64,000 nucleotides of DNA from the NCBI RefSeq assembly GCF_002557795.1, contig NZ_CP023777.1, positions 4,721,001-4,785,000 on the forward strand. Direction: 5' to 3'. The notes under the pieces are model-generated. The model saw nothing but the letters and a program-made list of their open reading frames with translations, was not told the DNA's origin and searched no databases. The stretch is from Chitinophaga caeni. Lineage in GTDB: Bacteria; Bacteroidota; Bacteroidia; Chitinophagales; Chitinophagaceae. A program made the position numbers and the translations under genes. Shown here piece after piece: positions 50,451 to 59,323 of the stretch (its first letter is position 1; every line of letters begins with the position of its first letter).

Positions 50451-50603
50451 AAAACCTAAAAACAATCCGTGAAATCCTTCAATCGATTCAAATCCGTGAA
50501 CAAAACCCAAAAACAATCCGTGAAATCCCTTAATCAATTCAAATCCGTGAACAAAACCTAAAAACAATCCGTAAAATCCCCTAATCGATTTAAATCCGTG
50601 GAC
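50451..50603. repeat. Three tandem 51-bp repeats
   Basis: Units at 50451-50501, 50502-50552 and 50553-50603, each 51 bp, differing at few positions. Each carries AACAATCCGTRAAATCC and AAATCCGTGRAC, that is, a nested shorter CCGTG repeat. The unit is not coding. It lies 62 bp before the gene at 50666. Confidence 0.92.
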
Positions 50604-50665
50604 AATAGCTGAACATTTACTATTTTAGAAACCATTTTTCCTGTAACACTATCCAAGTTCCAATA

Positions 50666-51874
50666 ATGAGACTGAAATCTGGTAAAGAAGAAATTATATA
50701 TTTATTAGAACAAGTGTTTTCCAAGTACGAACGTACTACCGGGAACCAAGTGCGACGTAATACCAACCGAAAGAATTACGAAGACCTCGCCAGGATGCTT
50801 AGCGAGATCAGTAACCGCTTGCCAGAAACTGCCGAAGAACTGCAACACGACCATTATTCGCCCGACAGAAATAAGAACAAACTATCGTACCCTTTTCTTA
50901 AATATGACATTTCCGGCGGACAAATTAAAGATGCTGCCAGCGGGATTGTGTCCAACCCCAGGCCATTTTTAATTGATGCTTGTTACATTTATTTATATGG
51001 AGTTGGCAGAAAAGGTTTCGAAAATAACCCGCTTGATGAAAATTTATTGATCGATGAGCAAGATCTGCCTGAAAATAATGGAATCGATATTGATGCTCCT
51101 ACAGCAACTAATTTAGCCGTTCTTAGAAGGAAGTCGAGCCGTAAGCTCCTAAAAAAGTGGATATTTATCAGCCTTATTTTAGGTACGCTGTGTATCATAC
51201 TGGCCGTCATTAGCTTCATCGATCATCAAAGGTTGGAGCATATTACCAAGGATATGCGTATCGGTGTGTATACGCCTACGGCAACCGACATCAAAAACCT
51301 GGAAGGAACGTGGTTGGTTTACATCGGTAGCCCGCAGGCCCGGAAATCCGAGAGAAACAGGTATCACCTCGTCGTAACCAATATTGTAGATGTTAAGTAT
51401 AAAGACGGGTATTTCGTATTTAAAAGATATGGCGCCAACTTTAACCATTCCGGCTATATGCAATTTGAAGGGAAAAACCTGGTATCGATCCATTCATACG
51501 TAGAAAACGACCAGGATACTATCGAGTCACCGAGATTATCATTATTGCGATTGGAGCCCGGCAAAAAATACCAGAACGTCATTTCAGCATCCTGGAGTTT
51601 CGATACCGAGAAATATAACGACATCATCGGTATCAGGGAAGTTTATATTAAGCAAAGCGATAATGGGCACACGAGAGAAATCCTGAATACTATTGAGAAC
51701 AGCAGCTGCAAATGTAAAATTATAAGTTTGACGGACGGAGGAAAAGAACAACAATTTTACCTAAAAAACCTCCCATTGGATTCATTGCATAATCCGGAAC
51801 TGGTAGCTTTACTCGACGAAAGGAGTATTTTACTTCGAAATCCTGATTCTACTACTATCATTGCCACGCATTAA
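50666..51874 (+). CDS. Unknown single-pass membrane protein
   Basis: 402 residues. The N-terminal 160 residues are soluble and charged (KEEIIYLLEQVFSKYE, FLIDACYIYLYGVGRKGFE, acidic DENLLIDEQDLPEN). One membrane helix is at about 166-185 (WIFISLILGTLCIILAVISF). The C-terminal 210 residues look like a beta-rich domain (YFVFKRYGANFNHSGYMQFEG) with a CKC pair. I do not recognise a family. The N-terminal placement before a helix recalls a cytoplasmic sensor joined to an extracytoplasmic domain. It is followed by the CPBP gene 121 bp later. Confidence 0.75.
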   Translation: MRLKSGKEEIIYLLEQVFSKYERTTGNQVRRNTNRKNYEDLARMLSEISNRLPETAEELQHDHYSPDRNKNKLSYPFLKYDISGGQIKDAASGIVSNPRPFLIDACYIYLYGVGRKGFENNPLDENLLIDEQDLPENNGIDIDAPTATNLAVLRRKSSRKLLKKWIFISLILGTLCIILAVISFIDHQRLEHITKDMRIGVYTPTATDIKNLEGTWLVYIGSPQARKSERNRYHLVVTNIVDVKYKDGYFVFKRYGANFNHSGYMQFEGKNLVSIHSYVENDQDTIESPRLSLLRLEPGKKYQNVISASWSFDTEKYNDIIGIREVYIKQSDNGHTREILNTIENSSCKCKIISLTDGGKEQQFYLKNLPLDSLHNPELVALLDERSILLRNPDSTTIIATH

Positions 51875-51995
51875 CGGGAACCAGCAAATTATTTGTTGGC
51901 CCAAATGATCCCCTCGTTGGATTACTCGTTGATTTCGTAGAATATTTTTTCCTGCCGGAATCCGAATCCTTCTATTTGTAAAAAAATAGAAGCTG

Positions 51996-52823
51996 ATGAA
52001 AAATTTCTTACAAAAAATCCCGGTATGGCTAAAAGTAGTCTTATACTTTTTCATATTATGGTTGAGTACATTGTTGGCCGCACTGGTTCCAGCCTTGAAC
52101 GGGTTCGTATTTTTCCTGTTGGTATCCGTTGCCCTGGGCGGCCTCTTTCTTTGGTCAGAAGATAAAAGCATATTTTCATTACAGTTTGTTCCTAAAAGCG
52201 TTCGGCACTGGGCACAGTTTTTCCTCGGAACAGTAGCCGGTTGCGGCATGTTAGTGCTTACGACGGCGATTACGTTACAGTTAACAGGAGACCATTGGAA
52301 ATTTGCCGATCAAATCCGTACCGGCATTATACTGATGACATTTGTCAATACACTATTTTCCGCATTTGTTCAAGAATTTGTGTTCCGGGGTTACCCCTTC
52401 CAAGCGCTGATCCGTCAATATGGTACCTGGATTGCACAGCTAGCTATACTAATTCCGTTCGGATTCATGCATTTCCATACCGGGATGACCGCTGCACAAA
52501 TGGGGCTTACCATGCTCACGACCGGGATAGGTTCGATATTATTCGGTTTGGCATACATTAAAACAGGTCATTTAATGCTACCAATTGGCCTGCATTTCGG
52601 TTGGAACTTTGCCCAATCCTTAATTCCAAGGGCCGCTAGCCCGGAAAATGGCAGTTACGGGCTGATTCAAATAACAAGTTCGCAGCATACGTACCATACC
52701 TGGGAAATTATTGCTCCATACCTGCTGGTAGCATCCTTAACAATACTCATATTATATATCGTTAAGCGGAAACCATTGAACAATGAACTTCCAGGAGCAA
52801 TAAGCCAAGCAAAAATTGTGTAA
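51996..52823 (+). CDS. CPBP-family intramembrane protease homologue
   Basis: 275 residues with about eight membrane helices. CPBP motifs: QEFVFRGYPFQALIRQYG in place of the usual EExxxR, FGFMHFH (FxxxH) and LHFGWNFAQ (HxxxN). The first Glu of EE is Gln here, so activity would rest on the second Glu or be lost. CAAX/bacteriocin-processing proteases process prenylated proteins or peptides, and in bacteria many are immunity or signal-peptide processing proteins. It lies 25 bp before a LytS/LytTR pair. Confidence 0.88.
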   Translation: MKNFLQKIPVWLKVVLYFFILWLSTLLAALVPALNGFVFFLLVSVALGGLFLWSEDKSIFSLQFVPKSVRHWAQFFLGTVAGCGMLVLTTAITLQLTGDHWKFADQIRTGIILMTFVNTLFSAFVQEFVFRGYPFQALIRQYGTWIAQLAILIPFGFMHFHTGMTAAQMGLTMLTTGIGSILFGLAYIKTGHLMLPIGLHFGWNFAQSLIPRAASPENGSYGLIQITSSQHTYHTWEIIAPYLLVASLTILILYIVKRKPLNNELPGAISQAKIV

Positions 52824-52848
52824 ATTATACCGGCATATAACAGGGATC

Positions 52849-53958
52849 ATGCAAATACTTCAACGATTTAATATCTATCAACCTAGTCTGAAACAAAGAA
52901 TATGGATGCACCTACTTTTTTGGATAATCCTATTCTTGATTAGATTTTACCTTTCGCATATAACATTTAATGTGTATAGCGGCTTCCCGGTTGAAAGTTT
53001 ACTGGTGATAAATTTCTTAAGTACCGGCATTATAGCAGGATGTTATTATATGGTGGTGGGTCCTGCATGGAAAATATTACGACAACAGAAATACTTTTCC
53101 TTTATAATGTTCCTGATTGGAATATTTGTCCTGTATACCCTCTTTGACGCCATCGCGGAACAAATAGTATTACATCAATGTAAGCCTTGTTTAGCGATAC
53201 TAGCCGAAGATCAGCCGGCATATTATTCCTTGTTACAATCAGGCTTGGTAAATATCGTGTTGAAACGTTTACTTAGTTTGGGTACTCCCCTGGGTTTAAT
53301 GCTGTTTTTAGCATTCCCCTTGTGTATAAAAATATCATTACAAGGCGCCAGGGAACATATCAAGGCTTTAGAACTACAGAAAGAAAATGTTGAATTAGAA
53401 TTCAATTTCTTAAAAGCACAACTGAACCCCCACTTCCTGTTCAACACGATGAATAATATTTACGGCCTGATCATGCAAGGCGGTAAAGAAAAACCGGCGG
53501 GATTAGTAGCTAGGCTATCCGAGTTATTAAGATATATTCTCTACGAATCTAATGAAACTTATATGCCCATTGATAAAGAAATCAAGTTATTACAGGATTA
53601 TGTTGAGCTTGAAAAAGTACGGCTAAATCAAACCGAAGTGCAATTTGACGCGCGGTATGATGCATCTGCCAATAAAATAGCACCGTTGTTATTGATCCCG
53701 ATCATTGAAAACGCCTTCAAATATTGCTCGGATGAAGCCGGTGCATTTATCTATATTTCAATTGATGTAAAAGAAGCTACTTTACAATTTAAAATTGATA
53801 ATTCGATAGACCCCAAACGGCAGCAAGGAAACAAAGGTGGTATCGGGTTAACAAACTTTCATAAAAGATTGGAATTATACTATCCGGATCAATACCATTA
53901 TGAAATAATGAATGTAAATGGCGTTTATACCGTAAATTTAAGTTTATCATTAATATGA
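52849..53958 (+). CDS. LytS-type sensor histidine kinase
   Basis: 369 residues from ATG 52849. A frame extending to 52816 uses TTG. Four hydrophobic segments (HLLFWIILFLIRFYL, SLLVINFLSTGIIAGCYYMVV, FSFIMFLIGIFVLYTLF, LGTPLGLMLFLAFPLCI) precede a coiled-coil linker. His_kinase block FLKAQLNPHFLFNTMNNIYGL holds the phosphorylated His. The ATP site is PLLLIPIIENAFKYC and GGIGLTNFHKRLE. It senses an unknown signal through its membrane part and passes phosphate to the LytTR regulator, with which it overlaps by 4 bp. Confidence 0.93.
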   Translation: MQILQRFNIYQPSLKQRIWMHLLFWIILFLIRFYLSHITFNVYSGFPVESLLVINFLSTGIIAGCYYMVVGPAWKILRQQKYFSFIMFLIGIFVLYTLFDAIAEQIVLHQCKPCLAILAEDQPAYYSLLQSGLVNIVLKRLLSLGTPLGLMLFLAFPLCIKISLQGAREHIKALELQKENVELEFNFLKAQLNPHFLFNTMNNIYGLIMQGGKEKPAGLVARLSELLRYILYESNETYMPIDKEIKLLQDYVELEKVRLNQTEVQFDARYDASANKIAPLLLIPIIENAFKYCSDEAGAFIYISIDVKEATLQFKIDNSIDPKRQQGNKGGIGLTNFHKRLELYYPDQYHYEIMNVNGVYTVNLSLSLI

Positions 53959-54659
53959 AAATGATTCATTGCATTATTGTAGACGACGAACCCATTGCCC
54001 GGGATCTGTTGACAAGCTATCTTTCAAGGATCCCGGACTTTGAACTGGTAAAAAGCTGCCGCAATGCCGATGAAGCTTATGAGGCACTACAATTTCATAC
54101 CATCGATATTGCTTTTCTTGATATACAGATGCCCGTAGTATCAGGTATCGAATTCCTGCGATCTTTGCGGCATCCCCCGGAAGTGATTTTCACCACGGCA
54201 CATCCACAATTTGCAGTGGAAGGATTTGATTTAAACTCGGTCGATTACTTGCTAAAACCTATTACATTCGAGCGCTTTCACCAAGCGGTTGAAAAAGCAA
54301 GGGAGCGTTTCCTTCACGCTGCACCGGGCCAACAGTCAAACAAAAAACCCAATTACATCTTTATAAAACAGGATTACAAATTTGTAAAGTTGCCATTTGC
54401 GGAAATCTGTTACATACAAGCAGAAAGAGATTATTGCAAAGCATTCCTAAATGATGGTAGATCGATCCTGATCAGTATGCATTTGAAAGCCCTGGAAGAG
54501 CTACTGCCGGAAGATGAGTTTTTCCGCATCCACCGATCCTATGTCATCCATATGGATAAAGTTCTAAGCATACAGGGAAACACGATCACCCTCGGAGACA
54601 TTGAAATCCCGATCGGGGCCAATTACAAGGAAAATTTCTTAAAGAAAATGCACCTGTAA
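53955..54659 (+). CDS. LytTR-family response regulator
   Basis: 234 residues. Receiver domain: CIIVDDEPIARDLL, phosphorylation Asp in IAFLDIQMPVVSG, then FTTAHPQFAVEGF and Lys in DYLLKPI. C-terminal LytTR DNA-binding domain: YIFIKQDYKFVKLPFAEICY, ISMHLKALEELL and FFRIHRSYVIHMDKV. It overlaps the kinase gene (ATGA) and is convergent with the WG-repeat gene, 13 bp apart. Targets are unknown, the CPBP gene upstream being one candidate. Confidence 0.95.
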   Translation: MKMIHCIIVDDEPIARDLLTSYLSRIPDFELVKSCRNADEAYEALQFHTIDIAFLDIQMPVVSGIEFLRSLRHPPEVIFTTAHPQFAVEGFDLNSVDYLLKPITFERFHQAVEKARERFLHAAPGQQSNKKPNYIFIKQDYKFVKLPFAEICYIQAERDYCKAFLNDGRSILISMHLKALEELLPEDEFFRIHRSYVIHMDKVLSIQGNTITLGDIEIPIGANYKENFLKKMHL

Positions 54660-54672
54660 CTTGGCCAGATTT

Positions 54673-57600
54673 TCACCTGGATACTATTTCGAAATTCGAG
54701 CTATTATAAATATCCTTTACACCGGTTGATTGAACGGCAATGATCTCGTCATCGTCCCGGTAAATGGATTCATATTTAACAGGGATAACGATACCGCCAA
54801 ACTTATTTACAATCCCCCATTTCTTATTATAACTAACTGCTAAAAAGCCTGCGTCAGCATAATACTTGATCACATCATATTGCGCGGGAAGCAACTCCCG
54901 GCCATCCCTGTCCAGCACGCCCCATTTATCCCCCATCCTAAATGTCGTCAAATCATGATCGTAGAAACTAGAAATAAAATCATACTTATTACTCGTGATT
55001 TGTTTACCATCGGATAACCTGATCAGCCCCCATTTGTCCGATTCCATGGATACGATAAAATCAGTAACCTTATCATTAGACATGAAGCCGCCTAATTCAA
55101 AAAAGAGCCTGTTATATTTAAACGGGATAATTGTTTTCCCATTTTTATCCACAACACCGTATTTATTATCTTTTTGAAGAGCCACATAGCCATTACCTGC
55201 ATTTATGTCTGTAAATTCAAAGGGCAATACCGCTTGTCCTTTTTTATCGATAAATCCCCAAGCTTCCGCGTTGCGTGCGATGGCTATACCGTCGATAAAA
55301 TCGCTGATCCGCTTATATTTTTCAGTAAAGGGGATCACGACTTTACCGGTACGATCTATAAAACCTTTACTTTCGCCCTTTTCAACATAAGCGTAGCCAT
55401 CCGAGAAGTTGCGCGCTTCACTAAACCGGAAATCAATTACTTTATTCCCATCCAGGTCATAATAGCCCCACTTACCCCGCTGGGGTTCGGGGAATCCGTC
55501 TAAACCATAATTATTAACACACACCATCCCTTCTGAGAATTCCCCTACTTTACGGTAAATCACCGGGATCACTTCTTTGCCTTCTTTATTGATAAAACCA
55601 TATTTATCATTTAACTCGGCTTTCACTAAACCGTTTTCAAAGTAATAATAGTTGTAATACTTGCCCTCTTTTAGATCAAAGTTGTCATATTTTGGAGGGA
55701 TTACTTCCTTACCTCTGCGATCTACGAACCCGTACAAACGCGAATAAGCATCTTTCTGTACGGCTACCATCCCCATCCCATCCTGGAAAAACCGTAAGAA
55801 ATCATATTTAAAAGACGTGAGTAACCGGTTATTTTCATCCACATAACCATATTTTCCATGCTGCATAGCCATTGCGATGCCTTCAGAGAATTTGGAGACC
55901 AAGATAAATTCTTTCCCCTCCTGTATTTCTCCTTTCTTATTTATGATAAAGGACGTACCATTTAAATGCACCTCTGCAAAACCTTTCATGAAGTCATATA
56001 CACTATCATATTTAAAAGGTATGACGGCATTCCCATTGCTATCAACAAATCCGTACTTTCCATCCAGCTTGGCAAAAGCTAAGCCATCCTTAAACCCTGC
56101 AATGGTATCATACTTTACTTCCACCAACGCTTTACCTTGAGCATTAAAAACGCCCTGTTTACCATCCTTCATCAGTACTGCCGTCGTGCGTTCAAAAAAA
56201 CTTTTTACAATTTTGTCGAATGTTACCGGGATAACCGTTTTTCCTTTTCCATTTAAGAAACCGATCTTACCATTTCGTTTAACCTCGATTAAATCTAATC
56301 GCGTTAACTCGTAATCGCTCATGTATTCGTATTTAAACGGGATTTTTGTTTTCCCCTTCGTATCGATCATCCCGTACCTGCCATTCTTTTGAACCACGGC
56401 TAACCCCGTTTCTTCATTAAATGATTGTGCCTTGTCAAATTTTAAAGGGATGACTTCATTGCCGGATTTATCTACATAACCCGATTTACCCGATTCATCG
56501 GTTACCCTGAGCAAGCCCGACAAGAATCTATAACCCAAGCTATTATATTTAACCGGGATCACTTCGTTTCCTTTCGTATCAACGCCTCCATGCTTCCCAT
56601 TCTTTTCCACCAATGCAATACCATTCTCAAATTTTTGATACTTGTCATACCGGGGAGGTATAATAAGTTCATAAGCTTCATTCAAAAAACCATACATTCC
56701 TTCTTTAGTTCTAAAGGGAATCATTCCATCGCCGATATCAAAAGGGTAAACACTATAATCTACCCGTCTACCGTATCGATTGATTTTGGTAGTGGTTCCA
56801 TTTTCAACGACGGAAACTAAGCCATCTTTAAAACCACCATTTTTCACATCATCAAATTTGAACGGGATAACGACTTTCCCATTATTATCTAGGAATCCCC
56901 ATTTACCATTTGACTTCACCGCAACCAGCCCATCACGAAAATTCAAAACCCTTTCATATTGAAAAGGGATCACGGGTCTTCCTGTACGTTCATCAAGATA
57001 GCCGAACCTGTTATTTTTTTTTGCTTTTATAAGTCCTACGCTCGTATAATCCAAAAACTGGTACTCCATGGGCACTATTAAATTACCAGTACGATCAATG
57101 ACACCATATTTAAAATCTATGGCAACCATGGCATGGCCGTTTTTAAAATCCCAGGCCTCTTCATATTTTAAGGGAATTACTTCTTTCCCGGAAGTATTGA
57201 TATAACCGGCTTTCCGTTTCCATTCTTCGTACATATTCCCCAGGTAAATATCTTCATAAGAAACACTTGCCAATCCATCATGGAAATCACCTGCCCTATC
57301 ATACTTAAAGGGTACAATGATATCTCCATTCTTGTTGACATAACCGTATTTAAAATATTTCAAAGGAGCGAGTCCATCATGGAATTTGTTCGCTGGAATT
57401 TCCGCGGCCATCTTGCGGACATTGCCCTTCATTTCTGCTTCGGACTCCCCCTTTCGGTATCCGTATTTAGACAAACGTTGTATTTCATATTGTAGATTCT
57501 CGGCCCGGATCTTTTCTTTATCCCTTTCAGTAGCTGCTATAGTTTGCCTTTTTTCCCTGGCAAATTTTTCATTCAGGGCAGCGACATTCCGTTCATACTC

Positions 57601-58614
57601 TGCATCGATCTCCGCCAATCTTTGCTTGGATCGTTCCCGGATACGTTCGCGTCCTGCTTCAAATATATCGTTGATTTTCTGAACGTTCCGCGCCGTCTCC
57701 TTCTTGGTTAGTTCATCTAGCCGTGCCCTGTTCTGGGGACTAAAATTATTGGGACTTCCCGCTTGCCAGGAGCGCAGCGTTTTTAACTCCTTAGCCTCTG
57801 CCGCAGCTTCATTTCTCAGGCGTTCCTGCCGGGCTAACTCCGCTTCGATCATCATATTTTGCAGATCTCTTTCATCCTTTTCCTTCTTTTTCACGGCATA
57901 TTCCTTGGAAGCTTGGATCATTCTTTCATTCTTTGGATCCAGCTTGTATGCTTTCTCCAACAAGCTCTTGGCACGGCTCAAGTTCCCGTACATCATGGCT
58001 TTCTGTGCTTCGCTAACGGCATCTTCGGCACTTTCCAAGCGCTCGGCGACAGCCGCTTTACCCAACACCTTTTTTATCGTTTCTTCAAACTCCGAAATAT
58101 ACAGTTCAATCACTTTGATATCCGTGAACGAACCTGTTAACTCCCAGTGACTTCCTTCATTTTCCTGCTGCCATTTCCTCGTTGCCTCCTTCATACTTTC
58201 CTTGAAATCAGGCGTAGTAAAATCACCCAAATTTTTATCGAGCTGCAACTTGTCTAACCCGATAGCCTTGTTTTCAGTACTTCCATAGAAAGATAGCATC
58301 CCTATTTTTGCTTGTCCCTGTACTACGAATGAATACTGGTCAGGGGTATAACCGCTCTCAGGGTATCCCCTAAGATCATACCCGGCCTTGAGCAAGGCTT
58401 TTAAATCTTCACTGGATGCATCATATTTCTCCAGTATTAAAACAGCCTTTTTCCCGCTAAGCACAGTCGCGAACCCGGTGTAAGTCACGTCAAAAGTCAC
58501 CAGCCCTGAAAAGCCCCTAACATTTTCAAAACGCACCTCCTTGTGTTCCGTGCGTTGAGCTAATAACGTGAAAAATGGCCATAAAAAAAGCAGTAACAGT
58601 AGGTATTTCTTCAT
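54673..58614 (-). CDS. Giant WG-repeat protein (about 24 repeats)
   Basis: 1313 residues from ATG 58614 (MKKYLLLLLFLWPFFTLLAQ), with a signal peptide. Residues to about 180 form an unknown N-terminal domain. Then comes a TPR-like stretch (AQKAMMYGNLSRAKSLLEKAYKLDP), a coiled-coil region (about 250-390, rich in Glu/Arg/Lys) and, from about 420 to the end, 24 WG repeats of 32-45 residues, such as GKYGFVDSNGNAVIPFKYDS. The repeat has the pattern [K/R]-x-G-[F/Y]-[I/V]-[D/N]-x-x-G-K-x-[V/I]-I-P-x-[K]-[F/Y]-D. The function of WG repeats is unknown. A binding scaffold on the cell surface is plausible. Several repeats (6, 14) are degenerate. Confidence 0.9.
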   Translation of the reverse strand: MKKYLLLLLFLWPFFTLLAQRTEHKEVRFENVRGFSGLVTFDVTYTGFATVLSGKKAVLILEKYDASSEDLKALLKAGYDLRGYPESGYTPDQYSFVVQGQAKIGMLSFYGSTENKAIGLDKLQLDKNLGDFTTPDFKESMKEATRKWQQENEGSHWELTGSFTDIKVIELYISEFEETIKKVLGKAAVAERLESAEDAVSEAQKAMMYGNLSRAKSLLEKAYKLDPKNERMIQASKEYAVKKKEKDERDLQNMMIEAELARQERLRNEAAAEAKELKTLRSWQAGSPNNFSPQNRARLDELTKKETARNVQKINDIFEAGRERIRERSKQRLAEIDAEYERNVAALNEKFAREKRQTIAATERDKEKIRAENLQYEIQRLSKYGYRKGESEAEMKGNVRKMAAEIPANKFHDGLAPLKYFKYGYVNKNGDIIVPFKYDRAGDFHDGLASVSYEDIYLGNMYEEWKRKAGYINTSGKEVIPLKYEEAWDFKNGHAMVAIDFKYGVIDRTGNLIVPMEYQFLDYTSVGLIKAKKNNRFGYLDERTGRPVIPFQYERVLNFRDGLVAVKSNGKWGFLDNNGKVVIPFKFDDVKNGGFKDGLVSVVENGTTTKINRYGRRVDYSVYPFDIGDGMIPFRTKEGMYGFLNEAYELIIPPRYDKYQKFENGIALVEKNGKHGGVDTKGNEVIPVKYNSLGYRFLSGLLRVTDESGKSGYVDKSGNEVIPLKFDKAQSFNEETGLAVVQKNGRYGMIDTKGKTKIPFKYEYMSDYELTRLDLIEVKRNGKIGFLNGKGKTVIPVTFDKIVKSFFERTTAVLMKDGKQGVFNAQGKALVEVKYDTIAGFKDGLAFAKLDGKYGFVDSNGNAVIPFKYDSVYDFMKGFAEVHLNGTSFIINKKGEIQEGKEFILVSKFSEGIAMAMQHGKYGYVDENNRLLTSFKYDFLRFFQDGMGMVAVQKDAYSRLYGFVDRRGKEVIPPKYDNFDLKEGKYYNYYYFENGLVKAELNDKYGFINKEGKEVIPVIYRKVGEFSEGMVCVNNYGLDGFPEPQRGKWGYYDLDGNKVIDFRFSEARNFSDGYAYVEKGESKGFIDRTGKVVIPFTEKYKRISDFIDGIAIARNAEAWGFIDKKGQAVLPFEFTDINAGNGYVALQKDNKYGVVDKNGKTIIPFKYNRLFFELGGFMSNDKVTDFIVSMESDKWGLIRLSDGKQITSNKYDFISSFYDHDLTTFRMGDKWGVLDRDGRELLPAQYDVIKYYADAGFLAVSYNKKWGIVNKFGGIVIPVKYESIYRDDDEIIAVQSTGVKDIYNSSNFEIVSR

Positions 58615-58816
58615 GTTCATCATAAATAAGAATGTTCGCAAATCAGTTTATCAGTATCCAAAAATTGTATAGATACCATTTAGCAGAGAAGGATGATAAG
58701 GTATAGGATCATGTGATGTGCGCCGGAAAAATAAAGGCTATTCGAATCTCTTTTACGCTATTGAATTAATATTCCGCTGTATGAATTATTTCGTCATGTA
58801 AATTAATATAATGAAT

Positions 58817-59149
58817 CATTGTTGTCCGACTAAATTTTAACCGGGGAGCACTTTTGACCCCTCGATAGTTCGATTCAATGTTCATCTGCTCGTTTCTTGT
58901 ACTTTTTTGCTTGCCCAAAAAAGCACCAAAAAAGGGCACAAATTGGCCATCACGGCCGCCAATTTGATCGCTCGATCCAGCTTTTGTACTACTGTATGGC
59001 CCAGCTAACGTTCGCTATTAAAAATACGAAGTTCCACGGTTTTCTCGGCGTAGCAACCCGGGATTTTGAATAGATCATCCTTCGCTTATGTCCTTGACCA
59101 AGTAAGGAATCCAAGTAAATTGGATGCGATTTTAGCCGTACAGCAATGA
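58817..59149 (+). mobile_element. MITE-like element copy F (333 bp)
   Basis: Forward copy. Ends CATTGTTGTCCGACTAAA and TTTTAGCCGTACAGCAATG. A perfect 9-bp target duplication ATAATGAAT lies at 58808-58816 and 59150-59158. It lies in the spacer between the WG-repeat gene start (58614) and the nagX end (59324), the only copy not next to a stop codon. Its 61-codon open frame (58989-59174) is not a gene. Confidence 0.93.
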
Positions 59150-59196
59150 TAATGAATATCAATCTATATTGCAAATTTAAATAGAACCGACACCTA

Positions 59197-59224
59197 AGAA
59201 AATACCTATCACAGGGTATTTTCT
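59197..59224 (-). terminator. Hairpin after the GlcNAc cluster
   Basis: Perfect 10-bp stem AGAAAATACC/GGTATTTTCT with an 8-nt loop, 100 bp after the nagX stop on the minus strand. T-rich sequence is contained in the descending arm, as in many Bacteroidota terminators. Confidence 0.55.
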
Positions 59225-59323
59225 CATCCCGGGAAAAAAGTTCAACGATTGAAATTATCAGCGAAATGTTGAAAGATGTGTTGGAAACAATGCACAGGCG
59301 GGGTTATCAACACAGCGAGAAGA

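Noticed and set aside
50451..50603. CRISPR array
   Set aside because: The three units are contiguous 51-bp tandem repeats without variable spacers, and no cas genes are present.
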